60,463 nucleotides of DNA, taken from a virus. The notes beneath the pieces were generated by a model. That model made no database searches, was not told where the DNA came from, and worked only from the letters and a program-made list of their open reading frames with translations. This document shows, piece by piece, positions 8,724-19,882 of the stretch (position 1 is its first letter; each line of letters begins with the position of its first letter). The stretch lies in the IMG/VR virus record IMGVR_UViG_3300029787_000012, positions 30,185 through 90,647 of that record. The stretch is one strand, 5' to 3'. Both the position numbers and the translations under genes were made by a program.

Positions 8724-9479
8724 TTATGTGTAATTGAATACGATAACGCAGCCTGCACCACCGTTTGAGTTATTGTATGCGAAACTGTTTTGTGAGTAGT
8801 AACCATAACCTCCACCAGATCCCCACTGACCATGAGTAATCTCTTCTTGGTCGTTTTGATAATGGTGTGAAGATCCTGCTTTATGCCAGAATGATGATCC
8901 ACCGCCACCTTCTCGGTTAGTACCGTGACACATTTCACCACCACCGCCAGGTAAGTTGATATCACCACCAGAGGCATTTCCACCAGGTCCTCCCTGATAT
9001 GGGTTATCGGTTTGTCCACCCTGACCGCCAGTAGCAGTTATATAAGAACCAAAGGATGAAGTTCCTCCAGTTGATCCTCTACCACCGTTACGAGCATATG
9101 CTCCTCCACCACCATAGGTGTAGTTTACAGTACTGACATTAGATACATCAATGTATCTGATAGCAGTGGCACCACCACCGCCTCCAGCACCACGATAAGC
9201 GTTGTCGTTAATTCTTGCTCCACCGCCACCACCAGTTGCATATACTAGAACGTGAGTACAACCAGATGGTTTACTCCACACTCCAGATCCACCAGAAGTT
9301 GACTTAGAGTTCCAAGTACCATTCTGTGAGGTGTATGTATTAATGCTAAGTAAAGCACCACTTACAGTGAATGCTTCGTATGAATTACCATCCCAAATTT
9401 TAAAAGTTCCTGAGGAAACGTCGATAACGTTTGATCCTGCAGTACTCTGTATTTGGTCTACTCTTAAAATTCCTGCCAT
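8724..9479 (-). CDS. Glycine-rich adhesin-like tail fibre tip protein, 251 aa
   Basis: The N-terminus (MAGILRVDQIQSTAGSNVID) is a short beta attachment segment also found at the start of other cyanophage fibre proteins. From about residue 60 the protein becomes extremely glycine-rich, with runs such as ATGGGGGARI, GAGGGGGATA, YGGGGAYARNGGRG and LPGGGGEMC separated by short variable loops rich in aromatics, His and Asn. This pattern matches polyglycine-sandwich tips of T4-type adhesins (gp38-like) and Gly_rich_2 proteins, where the loops between glycine helices contact the host receptor. It ends with a hydrophobic strand (GAGCVIVFNYT). It directly follows the 3459-residue fibre gene. A receptor-binding role is a strong inference. 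Confidence 0.75.
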   Translation of the reverse strand: MAGILRVDQIQSTAGSNVIDVSSGTFKIWDGNSYEAFTVSGALLSINTYTSQNGTWNSKSTSGGSGVWSKPSGCTHVLVYATGGGGGARINDNAYRGAGGGGGATAIRYIDVSNVSTVNYTYGGGGAYARNGGRGSTGGTSSFGSYITATGGQGGQTDNPYQGGPGGNASGGDINLPGGGGEMCHGTNREGGGGSSFWHKAGSSHHYQNDQEEITHGQWGSGGGYGYYSQNSFAYNNSNGGAGCVIVFNYT

Positions 9480-9486
9480 GATTAGT

Positions 9487-12400
9487 TTAAACTATGCTCC
9501 AGTATCCACCACTGTTTATGGTAACAGTTACACCGCTATTTATAGTAATAGGACCTGAACTTAAACAGTTGTCTCCACTATTAACAGATGTGCTCTCTCC
9601 AATAGAGTTTCTATTACGCTTCATTACACCATATCTATCTATCCATTGCTTGTCTCCATCAGCACGAAGAACAACGGATCTTTGTCCGCTAGATAGACCC
9701 ACAGATGATGTATTGATATTTAGACCGTTCGCTCCTCTAACTTCCATTCGGTAAGATGACTGTGTTTGGTCACCACCACCATAGATTGTCCAGTAACCAC
9801 CGTCACCATCAATAGAACCCATTCCAGTATTGTTATTAGATCTGAAGTAGAAGTTATCTCCAGTTCTAAGATATGTGTGTGAGTTGTTAGCAAAGTAGAA
9901 TCTTTCTTGTCCACCATCATCATTCAACCATGTGTTAACACTAGCACCTAAGTATGGAAGTGCTAATGCAGTATAACCATCAAGTAAGTCTGCGTTAAGA
10001 TTAGGACATACAGTTGTAGAACTAACAGAGATCGGTGCACTACCTTGTGCGACTGTAGATCTTATAGTATTTGTTGAACGAATGTCGCCCTTAACATCAA
10101 GTTTGTAAGATGGTGTACCACTACCAAAGTTACCCACACCTACATTACCACTTCTTGAGATTCTCATAGACTCGAAGAAGTCGCCAGAACCATCAGTTCC
10201 TTGTGTATAGAACGATAGACCTAGGTAATCACTATCTGTGTTTTCACAAACACCAGTAATCATTGCACGTCTACGACTTCCAGTTCTCCATACAAGAGAA
10301 CCTAAAGTATGACCCACAGTAAATGCTGTGTCAACTTGAATCAACATTGATTCTCCACCAGTTGCAGTCATAGATGCTGATCCATCACCGTCACCAGTGT
10401 TACCACCTTCGTCTACGTGGATACGTGCTGCAGGATTGGTTTCCCCAATACCTAAGCGACCACCACGGAAAGTGATATTGTTGTATGATAAGTAGGTTCC
10501 ATTCCAACCAAAGTCATTACTATCATTACCAAATCTTATTGAACCTACGTTAGAGTTTCCTCTACCACTAATCTTAAGAACGTTTGTTGCTGCCTTACCA
10601 ATATTAACACCATTAGATCCAGCAAGTTGTAATGAAGAAGCACCAGTATTATTGAAAGTACCTTGGTCAGCAGTTAAGTCATTAACTGTTAAGTGTCCAG
10701 AAGCATCTCTACGTGCAAGAGTATTTGCTGTTGCAGATGTTGACTGAGTATAACCATCAACATAGTGAGCGTCTAACTGTGATGATGCTCCATCGTTTCC
10801 TGCGTGCCACATGGTGTTACCATTGACAGTTAGGTCGTTTGCGTTAAATCTTAATGCACCATTACCATCACTTCCATTACCACCAGAGACGATCATTTGA
10901 ACGTCATAGTTTGGTGCTTGACCTGATGATCTAAAGTCTATTGTTGGTGTAGTAGATACCGCTGCTTTACCAATCTGTAACTTAGCACCGTTTGCATTAT
11001 CACGTAATCCAATAATTGTGCTAGATCCACTAGAAATTTTATTAGATGATGATACAGTCCATTTTGTGCCAGGATTAGGTCCGAAGACATATATGTTTGG
11101 ATTATTATTAGAACCAACAAATGCTATCGTTCCAGTTACAAGAGAGTATATTTCACCAGTTGTGTGTGTAAGTTCTTGAACACCGCCAGAACTATCAACT
11201 ACGATAGAACCAATGTTGTTTGTTGCCCCTATATCAGAGTAGATAGTATATGTTCCACCATTGTTGATGTTACCACCAACACCACTATTACAATGGAAAT
11301 TTGGAATGTATAGAGTATATTTTAGTCCTGTGTCATTAACATAGAAGTTCTCAAAGACCATCTTGTCTTGACCAAGAACCTCTGGTAAGAACATATCACC
11401 AATAGGTGATGTAACTCCACCACGTGTGTCACCTATGTTATAACCTGTCTGATACCAAAGTCCTTGTGATCCATCTAATTTGTCAGCATCTAGACCTGTT
11501 CCAGCACCATCGTTACCAGATGACCATATCTTCTCCCAGTTAGAGTAGACTGCATTTATTCCACCATTACCTCTGATGTATAGATTGTTATTATCTGTGA
11601 ATCCTAATTGAGTTGATGCAGTTCCAGTAGACTGTCTTCTGTAAGTTACAATACCGTGTGTAGTACCACCATCATTTAATGCTGTAGCAGAGTTGTTTCT
11701 TAATGCTGCAGCAACACCATTTGCTGCCTGAGCAGGAGATGGGTTTGATGTGAGTGATGCAGTCTCGTTAAATATTCTGTTTGCAGTATCAGCAGTACCA
11801 GATATAGAGATGTTGTATGTTACGTTTGCAAGTCTTGCAGGATCTAACGTACCAAAGATAATGTTGTTTGCAGTCTGATAGTAGATACCTTGGTTACCAT
11901 CTAGTCTGTCAGCGTTAAGTTCTGAACCAGGTCCTTGGTCAATTGAAACTTGACCATTATCATCAATAACAAATCCACCTTGATCTTGGTTAGCAACTGC
12001 TTGGTTAGCAACGTCCTTTCTAAATCTGAATACACCGTAGTTACCATATACACTAGCACTTGCAGTTAGTGCATTACCCTTTCTAATATCAATTTCAATG
12101 TTACCAAAGGCACGATTGATTGATCCTTTAACAGCACTCAATACTGCAGAACTACCAGAACCAAGTTCACTTGGTATAGTTACAGAGAATGTTCCAGTAT
12201 AACCAGTACCAGAGTCAGTAACCTGTGCGGATGTAATTGCACCACCTGATACAACATATGTTGCACGAGCAACGTCTTGACTGGTAACAGAAACGTTACC
12301 ACCTTCCATTGGTAAGTTCTGATAAGTTCCATCTGTATATCCAGTACCAGCGTTAGTAATAGTAATACTGTCAATGTATGAACTATCTGTTACTGATCCA

Positions 12401-15400
12401 CCAATTAATATCGCATCAGCAGTTGTAGGTCTAATTGATTGTAATGCATACTCCCATGATGAATCACCACGTAAGAATGTGAATGAGTTTGCAGTACCCT
12501 TTCCTGCCATTCTTTCTGGGTCAATTGTACCAGCAACAATATTAGAAGCATCAATATTTGTTGATGTCAACTGTGTCCAGTTACCAGCATTTTGTGCTGA
12601 TGTATTAACTACTCTTGAAAGGTCAACTATTCTCTTTCTAGCATAGTTACCAGATGTGGTTGCACTGTTAGGAGATGTAATAGAGAACTGACTAGAGTTC
12701 AATAATGTTATAGTGTAGAATCCATCAGGACCATCACCTGTAGTAAAGTCAAAGAATTGTAAAGCACCGTTAGCAAGACCGTGATTACTCTCAGTGAATG
12801 TTATTGTTGTTGTACCACTTTGAGAATAAGTTCCAGTTGCTAAGTTTGCTAATGCTTGGTCTACAATAAAGTCACCAGCGTCAAACTTAATATTGTTTGC
12901 AATCGCAATCGCAACTCTACCTTCTATCTGAGCAGAAACAACTGCATTGTTAGCAACACCACTAGGTGATGTCAATACCTGTACTGTTGGTTGCGAGTAG
13001 TAACCTTTACCAAGGTTTGTGATAGTAACACTAGTTACAACACCACTTGTTACATTACATGTTGCAGCAGCTTGAACTCCATTACTTGTGTCATCAGGTG
13101 CAGCGATTGTTAGGTTAAAGTTACCTGAGTATCCAGAACCACCGTTACTAATTACATAGTTAAATACAGCACCGTCATTGTATGATGAAACTGTACCACG
13201 AGCAGTTGTAGAACTACCAGTAATAATGTCTCCAGAAGTAAACTGATAAGCACTGTTTGGTGTAAATGCTAGGAATTGACTTTCTAAGTCATTTTCTAAG
13301 ATATAAGATATTGCTATACCAGCAGTTACAAATTGATGAGTACCAGAACCTTGATTAGTTAAAGTAATCTCAGAGTTTGCAGATGCATTAGATGAAGTCG
13401 CAGCAAGTTTGATTGTATTGTCATCAACTTTAATAACGTAGTAGACATTGTTTGTTGACAACCCACCAATTGCTGATGAACCTTCTGTATATGTTAACTG
13501 ATCTCCAGTTGATGTACCGTGACCTGTGATTGTAATAGTATCAGCACCTGTATTAACAGAAGATGATGCAACGTTGAATGTAGTTGCTGTTGTTTGTATC
13601 GCAATGTCACCAGCGTTTGCGTCTTCAATAGCAAGTCTTTCTGCTTGTGATGCAACAGATGTAATATTGAATGGACGTAATGCAGGGATTTGGTCAAGGT
13701 TAATCTTACCATTTGAAGTTAACTGAACTAGAGCAGATGGAACTGCGTTTGTTGAGAACGGTTGGTTTAGATATGGTCCTAAATTATTTGAAATATAATC
13801 TTTAACAGATGCCTGTGTAGGTAGTAAGGAGTCAGATGCGAATGTTCCACCTAAGTTATCATCTTGTGAGAATCCTGTAATTGTGATGTCACCACCAACA
13901 ATCTTAATAGATGTAAGTTCTGAGATTGCAACAGTACCAACAAAACTAATAGCACCAGTTCTGTTGAAGATCGTAACAAAGTTACCAACTTTAAAGTCAC
14001 CAAATTCGTTGGTTCCTGATGTATAAACCTGACCGAATAATTCTTCTGCTGCTTCGTATGCACTTCCTAATCCAACACCACCGTTTTGTGGTAAAGCAGC
14101 GTAGGTGTTACCTGATCCAGAGTATTCCCAAGTGTGTGATGATGAGTTACATACAGATGGTCTGTGGAATTTAATTGCTAAACCTACAAGGGTAGTTAAT
14201 GGTTGAGAACCAGCTACAAAACCAGCATCGTTAGAAGACTGATATCTAACATTAGTGCTAGTATTCTTATAGTCCATAGACCTGTTGGTCTTGATCTTAG
14301 CAACAATCTGTGTACCAGCAGAACCAGAAATAAGTTCTGTCTCTAGAATAATGTGCTCTACAGCAGGATCAGTTGGAGTATGTCCATCAATCTTGATAAT
14401 ATAATCTTCAATCGGAATGTTTGTTAGAGTTGTACCACTAACTTGGATTACCTGTCTACCAGTTGGTGTTCCATTTCCATCAGTGTCATCTACAATAGAA
14501 TCAATAACACCAATATCAAATGAATATGGTTCAGATCTAAATCCAGTAGCACGTAGAGAGTATGTACCAAAGTTAGACGCTGAGTTAGTAACAGATGCAT
14601 AACCACCAGACTGTACAAGAATACCATCTTGACAGAAGATAGCGAACACAGAAACTAACTGTGTATATCCATCATTACTAACGTTGTACGCAGTACCACC
14701 AAAACAAATGATGGTGAATGCGTTAGCAACCATCGACTTACCTTGTGGATCAAACTGTGCAACGGTGTTACCCTGTGAATTCTGTTTTAAACCTGGTCTA
14801 GGAACGTTAGGTGTAGCAACCTTAGCACCATCAATTTCACAACCAGAACCACCAAGGAATGATATAAGTGAAGAGTTCTGAATATAAGGAGATGCTTCAA
14901 TAACTGGAAGATCTAAGAATACATTTCCAAGTGGGAAATTGTAACTATTATTTGATTGTTCTTGAAGTAAAGGATCAGGGGTTGTTACTGTTCCACTGTA
15001 TGCTGTAGCACTTGATAATACGTTATCAAGAATACCCCAGTTTGTAGTCAATGCAGATACAACGTTTGCACATTCTGGTTTACTACTATCTACAGTAATA
15101 GAACCATTTGATACAGGAACAATCTGTGAGAATTGACCAGCTTCTAAATTATTTCTTATTGCGTCTATTGATAATTCTTTTGCTGCAGCAAACATTGCAC
15201 GACTGTACTGAACTTCATTGTTCAAGAATGCAATTGCACTACCACTAATGTATAGATTTGATGCTTCTACAATAGCAGAGTTACCACCATAACGTAAGTC
15301 ATACTGGAATGCTCTACATATTTTCATTACGTCATCAATACACTGTTGATCGCCAGGTGCAGATGTTCTTGTAACACTTGACACACTACCCGCAGTAGAA

Positions 15401-18400
15401 CCGCTTCCTAAGGCAGTTGTAACAGTATCAAAGAAGGTTGTAATAGAAGATATAACAGATGCACAAGAAGGAGCAGATGTAACAGTTCTAGTAGCGTGTG
15501 ACATGTTATCGTTAGCGATAGCAGTATCAAGGATTGTGAAGAATCCTTCAACTAGATTTTGTTCAACACTAGTTCCTTTGAGACCAGCGTTAGTTACTTG
15601 AGTAAATCCGTGATTACCTTCAATAGTGATTGTTTCACTAGCAGCTGCCTGTTTAGCAAGTCCTTTTGCTAATTGGAATACAGCACGGGACTCTGTTTCT
15701 TCCCCGTCTAGGAAAGTAGAGTTTGTGTATAGTTGTGCGTGATCATAAACTTGCTCGTTACCACCATGGTTTAAGTTCCATACGACAGCACGTAAGAAAT
15801 CACTAACGTCATCAATACAGTTCTGGTTTCCACCAGGCACATTGTGTGAAGGATTGTCTACGTTATATTGTTGAACTGATTCAAATGCAATTAAATCTAA
15901 GTTAGCAAGTATTAGAGTTGCAGCATAACCAGATACAGATTGTGATGCAGTATCTAAAGTGAGAGTATGATAATATTGTAATTTTGTAGAATATGGATTT
16001 CTGTATAATGGTAAATTTCTAGCTGCTTTAATACAAGCATCTTTTGCATTGTTGAATACTTCTACGTAACGATCTCTAGTTAATGAGAAACCAGGATCAA
16101 TGTAGAATTTTGCTTGATCATATACTCTATCGTTACCACCCCACTTAAGGTTATGTGCTACACACTTTTGTATAAAGTCTCTGACATCATCATAACACGC
16201 TGTACTTCCTGTAGGAATACTGTAACCACTATTGTTAGCAAGCATTTTATTGACTGACCAATCGGCAATCATATCTGCATTACCAAATAATAACTCAGCA
16301 GCATCAGCATACTTATTATCTGTTGGTATACTATTTGGAGTTCTAAATGGTTTTTGTAAATCTGTAAATGTTCCTACTGTTCCAGACTGTCCGTTAGCAG
16401 TGTTGTTAGCAAGGTCTAAGATGAATTTTCTATCATCTACAATATCTTTAATACCATGGACACCATTGACTGTTGAGTTACCAGAACTCGCAATAGTTAC
16501 TGTTGTTAATGCTTTCTTAACTGAGTTAGTTCCAGCACTTACAAATGTGTGAGTTGTAGTGTTAGAAGATACACCAACGTTAACAGTAAATGTATTTGTA
16601 TCCTTTGCAGTTATCTTTAACCACTTATCAAATGCAGGATCTCCACCTCTAGGATATGGGTGATCAGATGCACCGCTATCTTCAGCACACTGGAATACAA
16701 ATGCACCAGCATCAAACTTAACTAAGTCTCCAACACTAAATCCGTGGTTACTTACAGTTACTACAAACACACCTGTAGCTGGTGTGTACGCTGCAAGAGT
16801 AGGAGTGTGTTGACTAAAGTTAGGATATAAATTATGACCTCTCTGACATACAACTGTTAAATCATCTCCACTAACAGACCATGATGTAATACTTCTTGCT
16901 ATTGTGTCTGCGGCTTGTTGGAAGTTTGTTCCACCAATAGTAAGTGCACTACTACGAGTAGCGGATGATTCATAATAATATTTGACATATCCAACTGCCT
17001 CCTGAGCAATAAATTCTTGGTTAATTTTAATTGCTTCAGCACCATCTTTAAAACGGTCACTTTGACTAATCTTGTTGAATCCATAAGGAGAGTTCCTTAA
17101 GGATGATAAGACATAGTTGCAAGATGATATAACTGTTTGGTCACCAGTTGGGTTAATAGAAGCACCTATCTGACTGATATTACCACGAACAACAAACTGT
17201 AGTGAGTAACCATCTGCCCTTTCTATACGGTGAGTAACATATTTTCTTCCGTTTAAATCTGTTAAGTTATCAAGGATACTAACGTTAGAACCTGATGCAG
17301 TTGTTACGTCACTTGCAGTATCAATATTTGCTTGTTTTAGAACAAAGGTGATTGTTAGGTTAGAACTATTATATCTCGCAATACCAATACCTAGGTCAGT
17401 ATTACTTGCAAGAGTTGGAGTTCCAGATCCTGTACTAAAACCATCTATAGAATATGTCTTACTAAATCTTTCATAACCAGCAGGGAAGTTAAATGTAATA
17501 CCAGCTTCTGTAAGAGTTGCCCAGTTGGAGAATAATGTAGATGTTTTTGTGTTGTCTACACTTGATACAGTAACTGTAATTAATCCACCACTGATTGTAA
17601 ATGATGAGTTTGTACCAGTACCAAAATCTATAGCACTATTCTGGAAACCATATACTTGAATCTCTTGACCAACTTCATAATCATGGAAATCTGATGATGT
17701 ACTAGAACTCTGCAGAGTGAATACAGGACCATTATATGTTGCTACAGTATTCAAAGATGTATCAATCGTAGTAATTGATAATACTTTTTCCTGTATGTCA
17801 AATCTTTGGAATCCGTTTCCTGGTGTTGTTAGTGTTACTGTTACTGGGTTGTCAGCTCCAGAAGCATCTTTCTGTGTAGCGTCAGCAGCAGATGCAGCAA
17901 GTCTTATATAATCATCATTTTCTTTATAAACAAAATATGCAGTACCATCAACAAGTCCACCAATACCGCCCATTTTACTAGCACGATATATTATACCATC
18001 TCCAGTTATGAATTGATGTTTGTTAATATAGATGTTATTAACTTCTGGCATAACATTACCAGAGTCAAATGTATGGAATCTATCATCAGATGATACACCA
18101 GTAATATCTTTTCTACCCTGAGTTACAGATACATTAATAGCGTTGGCATAAGTGTCATATAATGCAACACTGTTAGCGTCAACACTTCTTATATAATAGA
18201 CTGTGCCATCAATTAAACCAGGTAATGCTGTAGCGTTTTCGTCTTTATGATATGCAACAGCTGCACCAGTTCTATATCTGTGAGCTGTTAGTGTAATTGT
18301 ATCATTTGCTGTATCAATATAATTACTGCTACCACGGAAAGAAACAAATTCTCTTTCACTATCAATAGTGTGCTGATAAATTTGATTAGATATAACTTCA

Positions 18401-19866
18401 AGTTCTGGTCTTAATGATTCAGCATCAACAACGTCAAATCTATCTGATACACTAGCATTGTTGAGGTCAGTAATTATATTTGCAGCAACATTATCATAGA
18501 ATACTTTTTCAGCGTCTTGGAATACATCATTAACACCTGAGGTAATCAATACCGTGATATCACCAGTAGAATATGGTGATGCAATAGGACCTGTGAAGTT
18601 GACAGTCTGGATTGTACCAAGTGTACCAGATGATCCACCTTGTACGAAATCTCCAACTTCTAGAGTTGCATTACTACCTGTGTGGTTGTTAAATGTAATC
18701 TTGAATATGTTATCACCACGGAACTTATCTCCAGCAACTGCAGGAATCTGTCTTAATTCTGGTTCATAGTATAATCTTTGCTTATCATCAAATACAAAGG
18801 CATACTTCCATGTATGGATTACTGTACTTTGTGGGTCTGATGAGTTTTGTAGTGCGTCTCTGAATACAACACCAAAGATATATGTTTCATTAGACGCCTT
18901 GATCATGTGACGATCCTGATTTGCAGGACGCATGATAACACGACGTAGGTTGTCACCAATTAGTGAACAGTTCCTAGGAAGTGAAATTGGGTTATCTTCT
19001 AGATACTCACCACCAGATACGATGATAGAAACGTATTCGTCAGTTGCTGTGGGCACAGCTTTCTGTAAACCGTAAGCAATCTGTGCTGCTTTCTTAACTG
19101 TTTTTACTGGTCTTGCAGCTGAACGACCATCGTTTAAATCACTACCAATAGTTTGTGATACATATACACGACCACCAGTGTCATTAGTAGCAACTTTATA
19201 TACAAAGTCAGTGGTAGCAACCCTTCTGGACTGATCACTTAGAGGAGGTGTATCAGCAGTTGGGAAGAATGTAGTTCCAAAAGTAGGACTTGTTACATCT
19301 GTATCTTCAAAGTTAACTAAGTTTGGAGCACGAAGATTCAACGCAGGGTTGATAATAGTACTGATATCAAGGTTTGTAACCTGTGCAGTATCAGAAATGA
19401 TAGAACGAGTCGTTCTAATCTGACCTTCTACATCAAGTTCATACTGAGGATCTTGAGTATTAACACCAACACGAATGTTTTCCTGTGCGTTTTTGTTTAT
19501 GAATATTGCGTCTTTCTCTAATGCACCTTGACCCACTGACATTTCAATGGATGTGTCTCCTTGTATACTTAAGGATCTTACTCTTTTATATGATACGCCA
19601 GCACCCGCTGTGATGATGCTTGCATTTGAACCTGTAAAACTTAAATTATCGTCATCTACTTTCGTTACTGTATACTGTCCGTCTACTTCTCCACCAGATG
19701 TGAAGTCAAGATATAAAGTTTCTTGTCCTATAAATCCGTGAGCAACCGAAACAATATTTCCCACACCAGCCGCACTTCGACTGTATGTGGCATTCGTCCA
19801 ATTTCCTGTCGCTTTTGAACCAGAGGCTTCAATCCTTTGCTGGTCTACATTAAACTTTAAACTCAT
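9487..19866 (-). CDS. Giant modular tail fibre protein, 3459 aa
   Basis: This is one uninterrupted frame. Visible parts: residues about 20-100, an HG...DFTSG...DG module; 230-330, a parallel beta-helix start of pectate-lyase type (VYVSQTIGSDLNDGRSA to NETYIFGVVF); 1070-1110, a C...YPR module; about 1220, 1350 and 1510, three Cys-initiated helical modules (CYDDVRDF, CIDDVSDF, CIDDVMKI) each followed by GGN and an acidic LY...EE...VF...A helix; 2100-2400 and 2560-2640, GSGY beta repeats; 2650-3300, phage tail repeats with DADKLDG, LDAHYVDG and NADLLDG; and a C-terminal beta domain. It is probably the main long tail fibre, placed between the 177-residue structural gene and the adhesin-like tip. 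Several modules recur in the 4261- and 2426-residue proteins. The exact attachment partner is unknown. Confidence 0.88.
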   Translation of the reverse strand: MSLKFNVDQQRIEASGSKATGNWTNATYSRSAAGVGNIVSVAHGFIGQETLYLDFTSGGEVDGQYTVTKVDDDNLSFTGSNASIITAGAGVSYKRVRSLSIQGDTSIEMSVGQGALEKDAIFINKNAQENIRVGVNTQDPQYELDVEGQIRTTRSIISDTAQVTNLDISTIINPALNLRAPNLVNFEDTDVTSPTFGTTFFPTADTPPLSDQSRRVATTDFVYKVATNDTGGRVYVSQTIGSDLNDGRSAARPVKTVKKAAQIAYGLQKAVPTATDEYVSIIVSGGEYLEDNPISLPRNCSLIGDNLRRVIMRPANQDRHMIKASNETYIFGVVFRDALQNSSDPQSTVIHTWKYAFVFDDKQRLYYEPELRQIPAVAGDKFRGDNIFKITFNNHTGSNATLEVGDFVQGGSSGTLGTIQTVNFTGPIASPYSTGDITVLITSGVNDVFQDAEKVFYDNVAANIITDLNNASVSDRFDVVDAESLRPELEVISNQIYQHTIDSEREFVSFRGSSNYIDTANDTITLTAHRYRTGAAVAYHKDENATALPGLIDGTVYYIRSVDANSVALYDTYANAINVSVTQGRKDITGVSSDDRFHTFDSGNVMPEVNNIYINKHQFITGDGIIYRASKMGGIGGLVDGTAYFVYKENDDYIRLAASAADATQKDASGADNPVTVTLTTPGNGFQRFDIQEKVLSITTIDTSLNTVATYNGPVFTLQSSSTSSDFHDYEVGQEIQVYGFQNSAIDFGTGTNSSFTISGGLITVTVSSVDNTKTSTLFSNWATLTEAGITFNFPAGYERFSKTYSIDGFSTGSGTPTLASNTDLGIGIARYNSSNLTITFVLKQANIDTASDVTTASGSNVSILDNLTDLNGRKYVTHRIERADGYSLQFVVRGNISQIGASINPTGDQTVISSCNYVLSSLRNSPYGFNKISQSDRFKDGAEAIKINQEFIAQEAVGYVKYYYESSATRSSALTIGGTNFQQAADTIARSITSWSVSGDDLTVVCQRGHNLYPNFSQHTPTLAAYTPATGVFVVTVSNHGFSVGDLVKFDAGAFVFQCAEDSGASDHPYPRGGDPAFDKWLKITAKDTNTFTVNVGVSSNTTTHTFVSAGTNSVKKALTTVTIASSGNSTVNGVHGIKDIVDDRKFILDLANNTANGQSGTVGTFTDLQKPFRTPNSIPTDNKYADAAELLFGNADMIADWSVNKMLANNSGYSIPTGSTACYDDVRDFIQKCVAHNLKWGGNDRVYDQAKFYIDPGFSLTRDRYVEVFNNAKDACIKAARNLPLYRNPYSTKLQYYHTLTLDTASQSVSGYAATLILANLDLIAFESVQQYNVDNPSHNVPGGNQNCIDDVSDFLRAVVWNLNHGGNEQVYDHAQLYTNSTFLDGEETESRAVFQLAKGLAKQAAASETITIEGNHGFTQVTNAGLKGTSVEQNLVEGFFTILDTAIANDNMSHATRTVTSAPSCASVISSITTFFDTVTTALGSGSTAGSVSSVTRTSAPGDQQCIDDVMKICRAFQYDLRYGGNSAIVEASNLYISGSAIAFLNNEVQYSRAMFAAAKELSIDAIRNNLEAGQFSQIVPVSNGSITVDSSKPECANVVSALTTNWGILDNVLSSATAYSGTVTTPDPLLQEQSNNSYNFPLGNVFLDLPVIEASPYIQNSSLISFLGGSGCEIDGAKVATPNVPRPGLKQNSQGNTVAQFDPQGKSMVANAFTIICFGGTAYNVSNDGYTQLVSVFAIFCQDGILVQSGGYASVTNSASNFGTYSLRATGFRSEPYSFDIGVIDSIVDDTDGNGTPTGRQVIQVSGTTLTNIPIEDYIIKIDGHTPTDPAVEHIILETELISGSAGTQIVAKIKTNRSMDYKNTSTNVRYQSSNDAGFVAGSQPLTTLVGLAIKFHRPSVCNSSSHTWEYSGSGNTYAALPQNGGVGLGSAYEAAEELFGQVYTSGTNEFGDFKVGNFVTIFNRTGAISFVGTVAISELTSIKIVGGDITITGFSQDDNLGGTFASDSLLPTQASVKDYISNNLGPYLNQPFSTNAVPSALVQLTSNGKINLDQIPALRPFNITSVASQAERLAIEDANAGDIAIQTTATTFNVASSSVNTGADTITITGHGTSTGDQLTYTEGSSAIGGLSTNNVYYVIKVDDNTIKLAATSSNASANSEITLTNQGSGTHQFVTAGIAISYILENDLESQFLAFTPNSAYQFTSGDIITGSSTTARGTVSSYNDGAVFNYVISNGGSGYSGNFNLTIAAPDDTSNGVQAAATCNVTSGVVTSVTITNLGKGYYSQPTVQVLTSPSGVANNAVVSAQIEGRVAIAIANNIKFDAGDFIVDQALANLATGTYSQSGTTTITFTESNHGLANGALQFFDFTTGDGPDGFYTITLLNSSQFSITSPNSATTSGNYARKRIVDLSRVVNTSAQNAGNWTQLTSTNIDASNIVAGTIDPERMAGKGTANSFTFLRGDSSWEYALQSIRPTTADAILIGGSVTDSSYIDSITITNAGTGYTDGTYQNLPMEGGNVSVTSQDVARATYVVSGGAITSAQVTDSGTGYTGTFSVTIPSELGSGSSAVLSAVKGSINRAFGNIEIDIRKGNALTASASVYGNYGVFRFRKDVANQAVANQDQGGFVIDDNGQVSIDQGPGSELNADRLDGNQGIYYQTANNIIFGTLDPARLANVTYNISISGTADTANRIFNETASLTSNPSPAQAANGVAAALRNNSATALNDGGTTHGIVTYRRQSTGTASTQLGFTDNNNLYIRGNGGINAVYSNWEKIWSSGNDGAGTGLDADKLDGSQGLWYQTGYNIGDTRGGVTSPIGDMFLPEVLGQDKMVFENFYVNDTGLKYTLYIPNFHCNSGVGGNINNGGTYTIYSDIGATNNIGSIVVDSSGGVQELTHTTGEIYSLVTGTIAFVGSNNNPNIYVFGPNPGTKWTVSSSNKISSGSSTIIGLRDNANGAKLQIGKAAVSTTPTIDFRSSGQAPNYDVQMIVSGGNGSDGNGALRFNANDLTVNGNTMWHAGNDGASSQLDAHYVDGYTQSTSATANTLARRDASGHLTVNDLTADQGTFNNTGASSLQLAGSNGVNIGKAATNVLKISGRGNSNVGSIRFGNDSNDFGWNGTYLSYNNITFRGGRLGIGETNPAARIHVDEGGNTGDGDGSASMTATGGESMLIQVDTAFTVGHTLGSLVWRTGSRRRAMITGVCENTDSDYLGLSFYTQGTDGSGDFFESMRISRSGNVGVGNFGSGTPSYKLDVKGDIRSTNTIRSTVAQGSAPISVSSTTVCPNLNADLLDGYTALALPYLGASVNTWLNDDGGQERFYFANNSHTYLRTGDNFYFRSNNNTGMGSIDGDGGYWTIYGGGDQTQSSYRMEVRGANGLNINTSSVGLSSGQRSVVLRADGDKQWIDRYGVMKRNRNSIGESTSVNSGDNCLSSGPITINSGVTVTINSGGYWSIV
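9537..9544 (-). promoter_or_regulatory. Possible late promoter before glycine-rich adhesin gene
   Basis: The minus strand reads TATAAATA, 58 bases before the 251-residue gene, inside the last codons of the 3459-residue fibre gene. Spacing is longer than for the other late promoters. Confidence 0.5.
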
Positions 19867-19882
19867 TTTGTTCCTATAGGAG

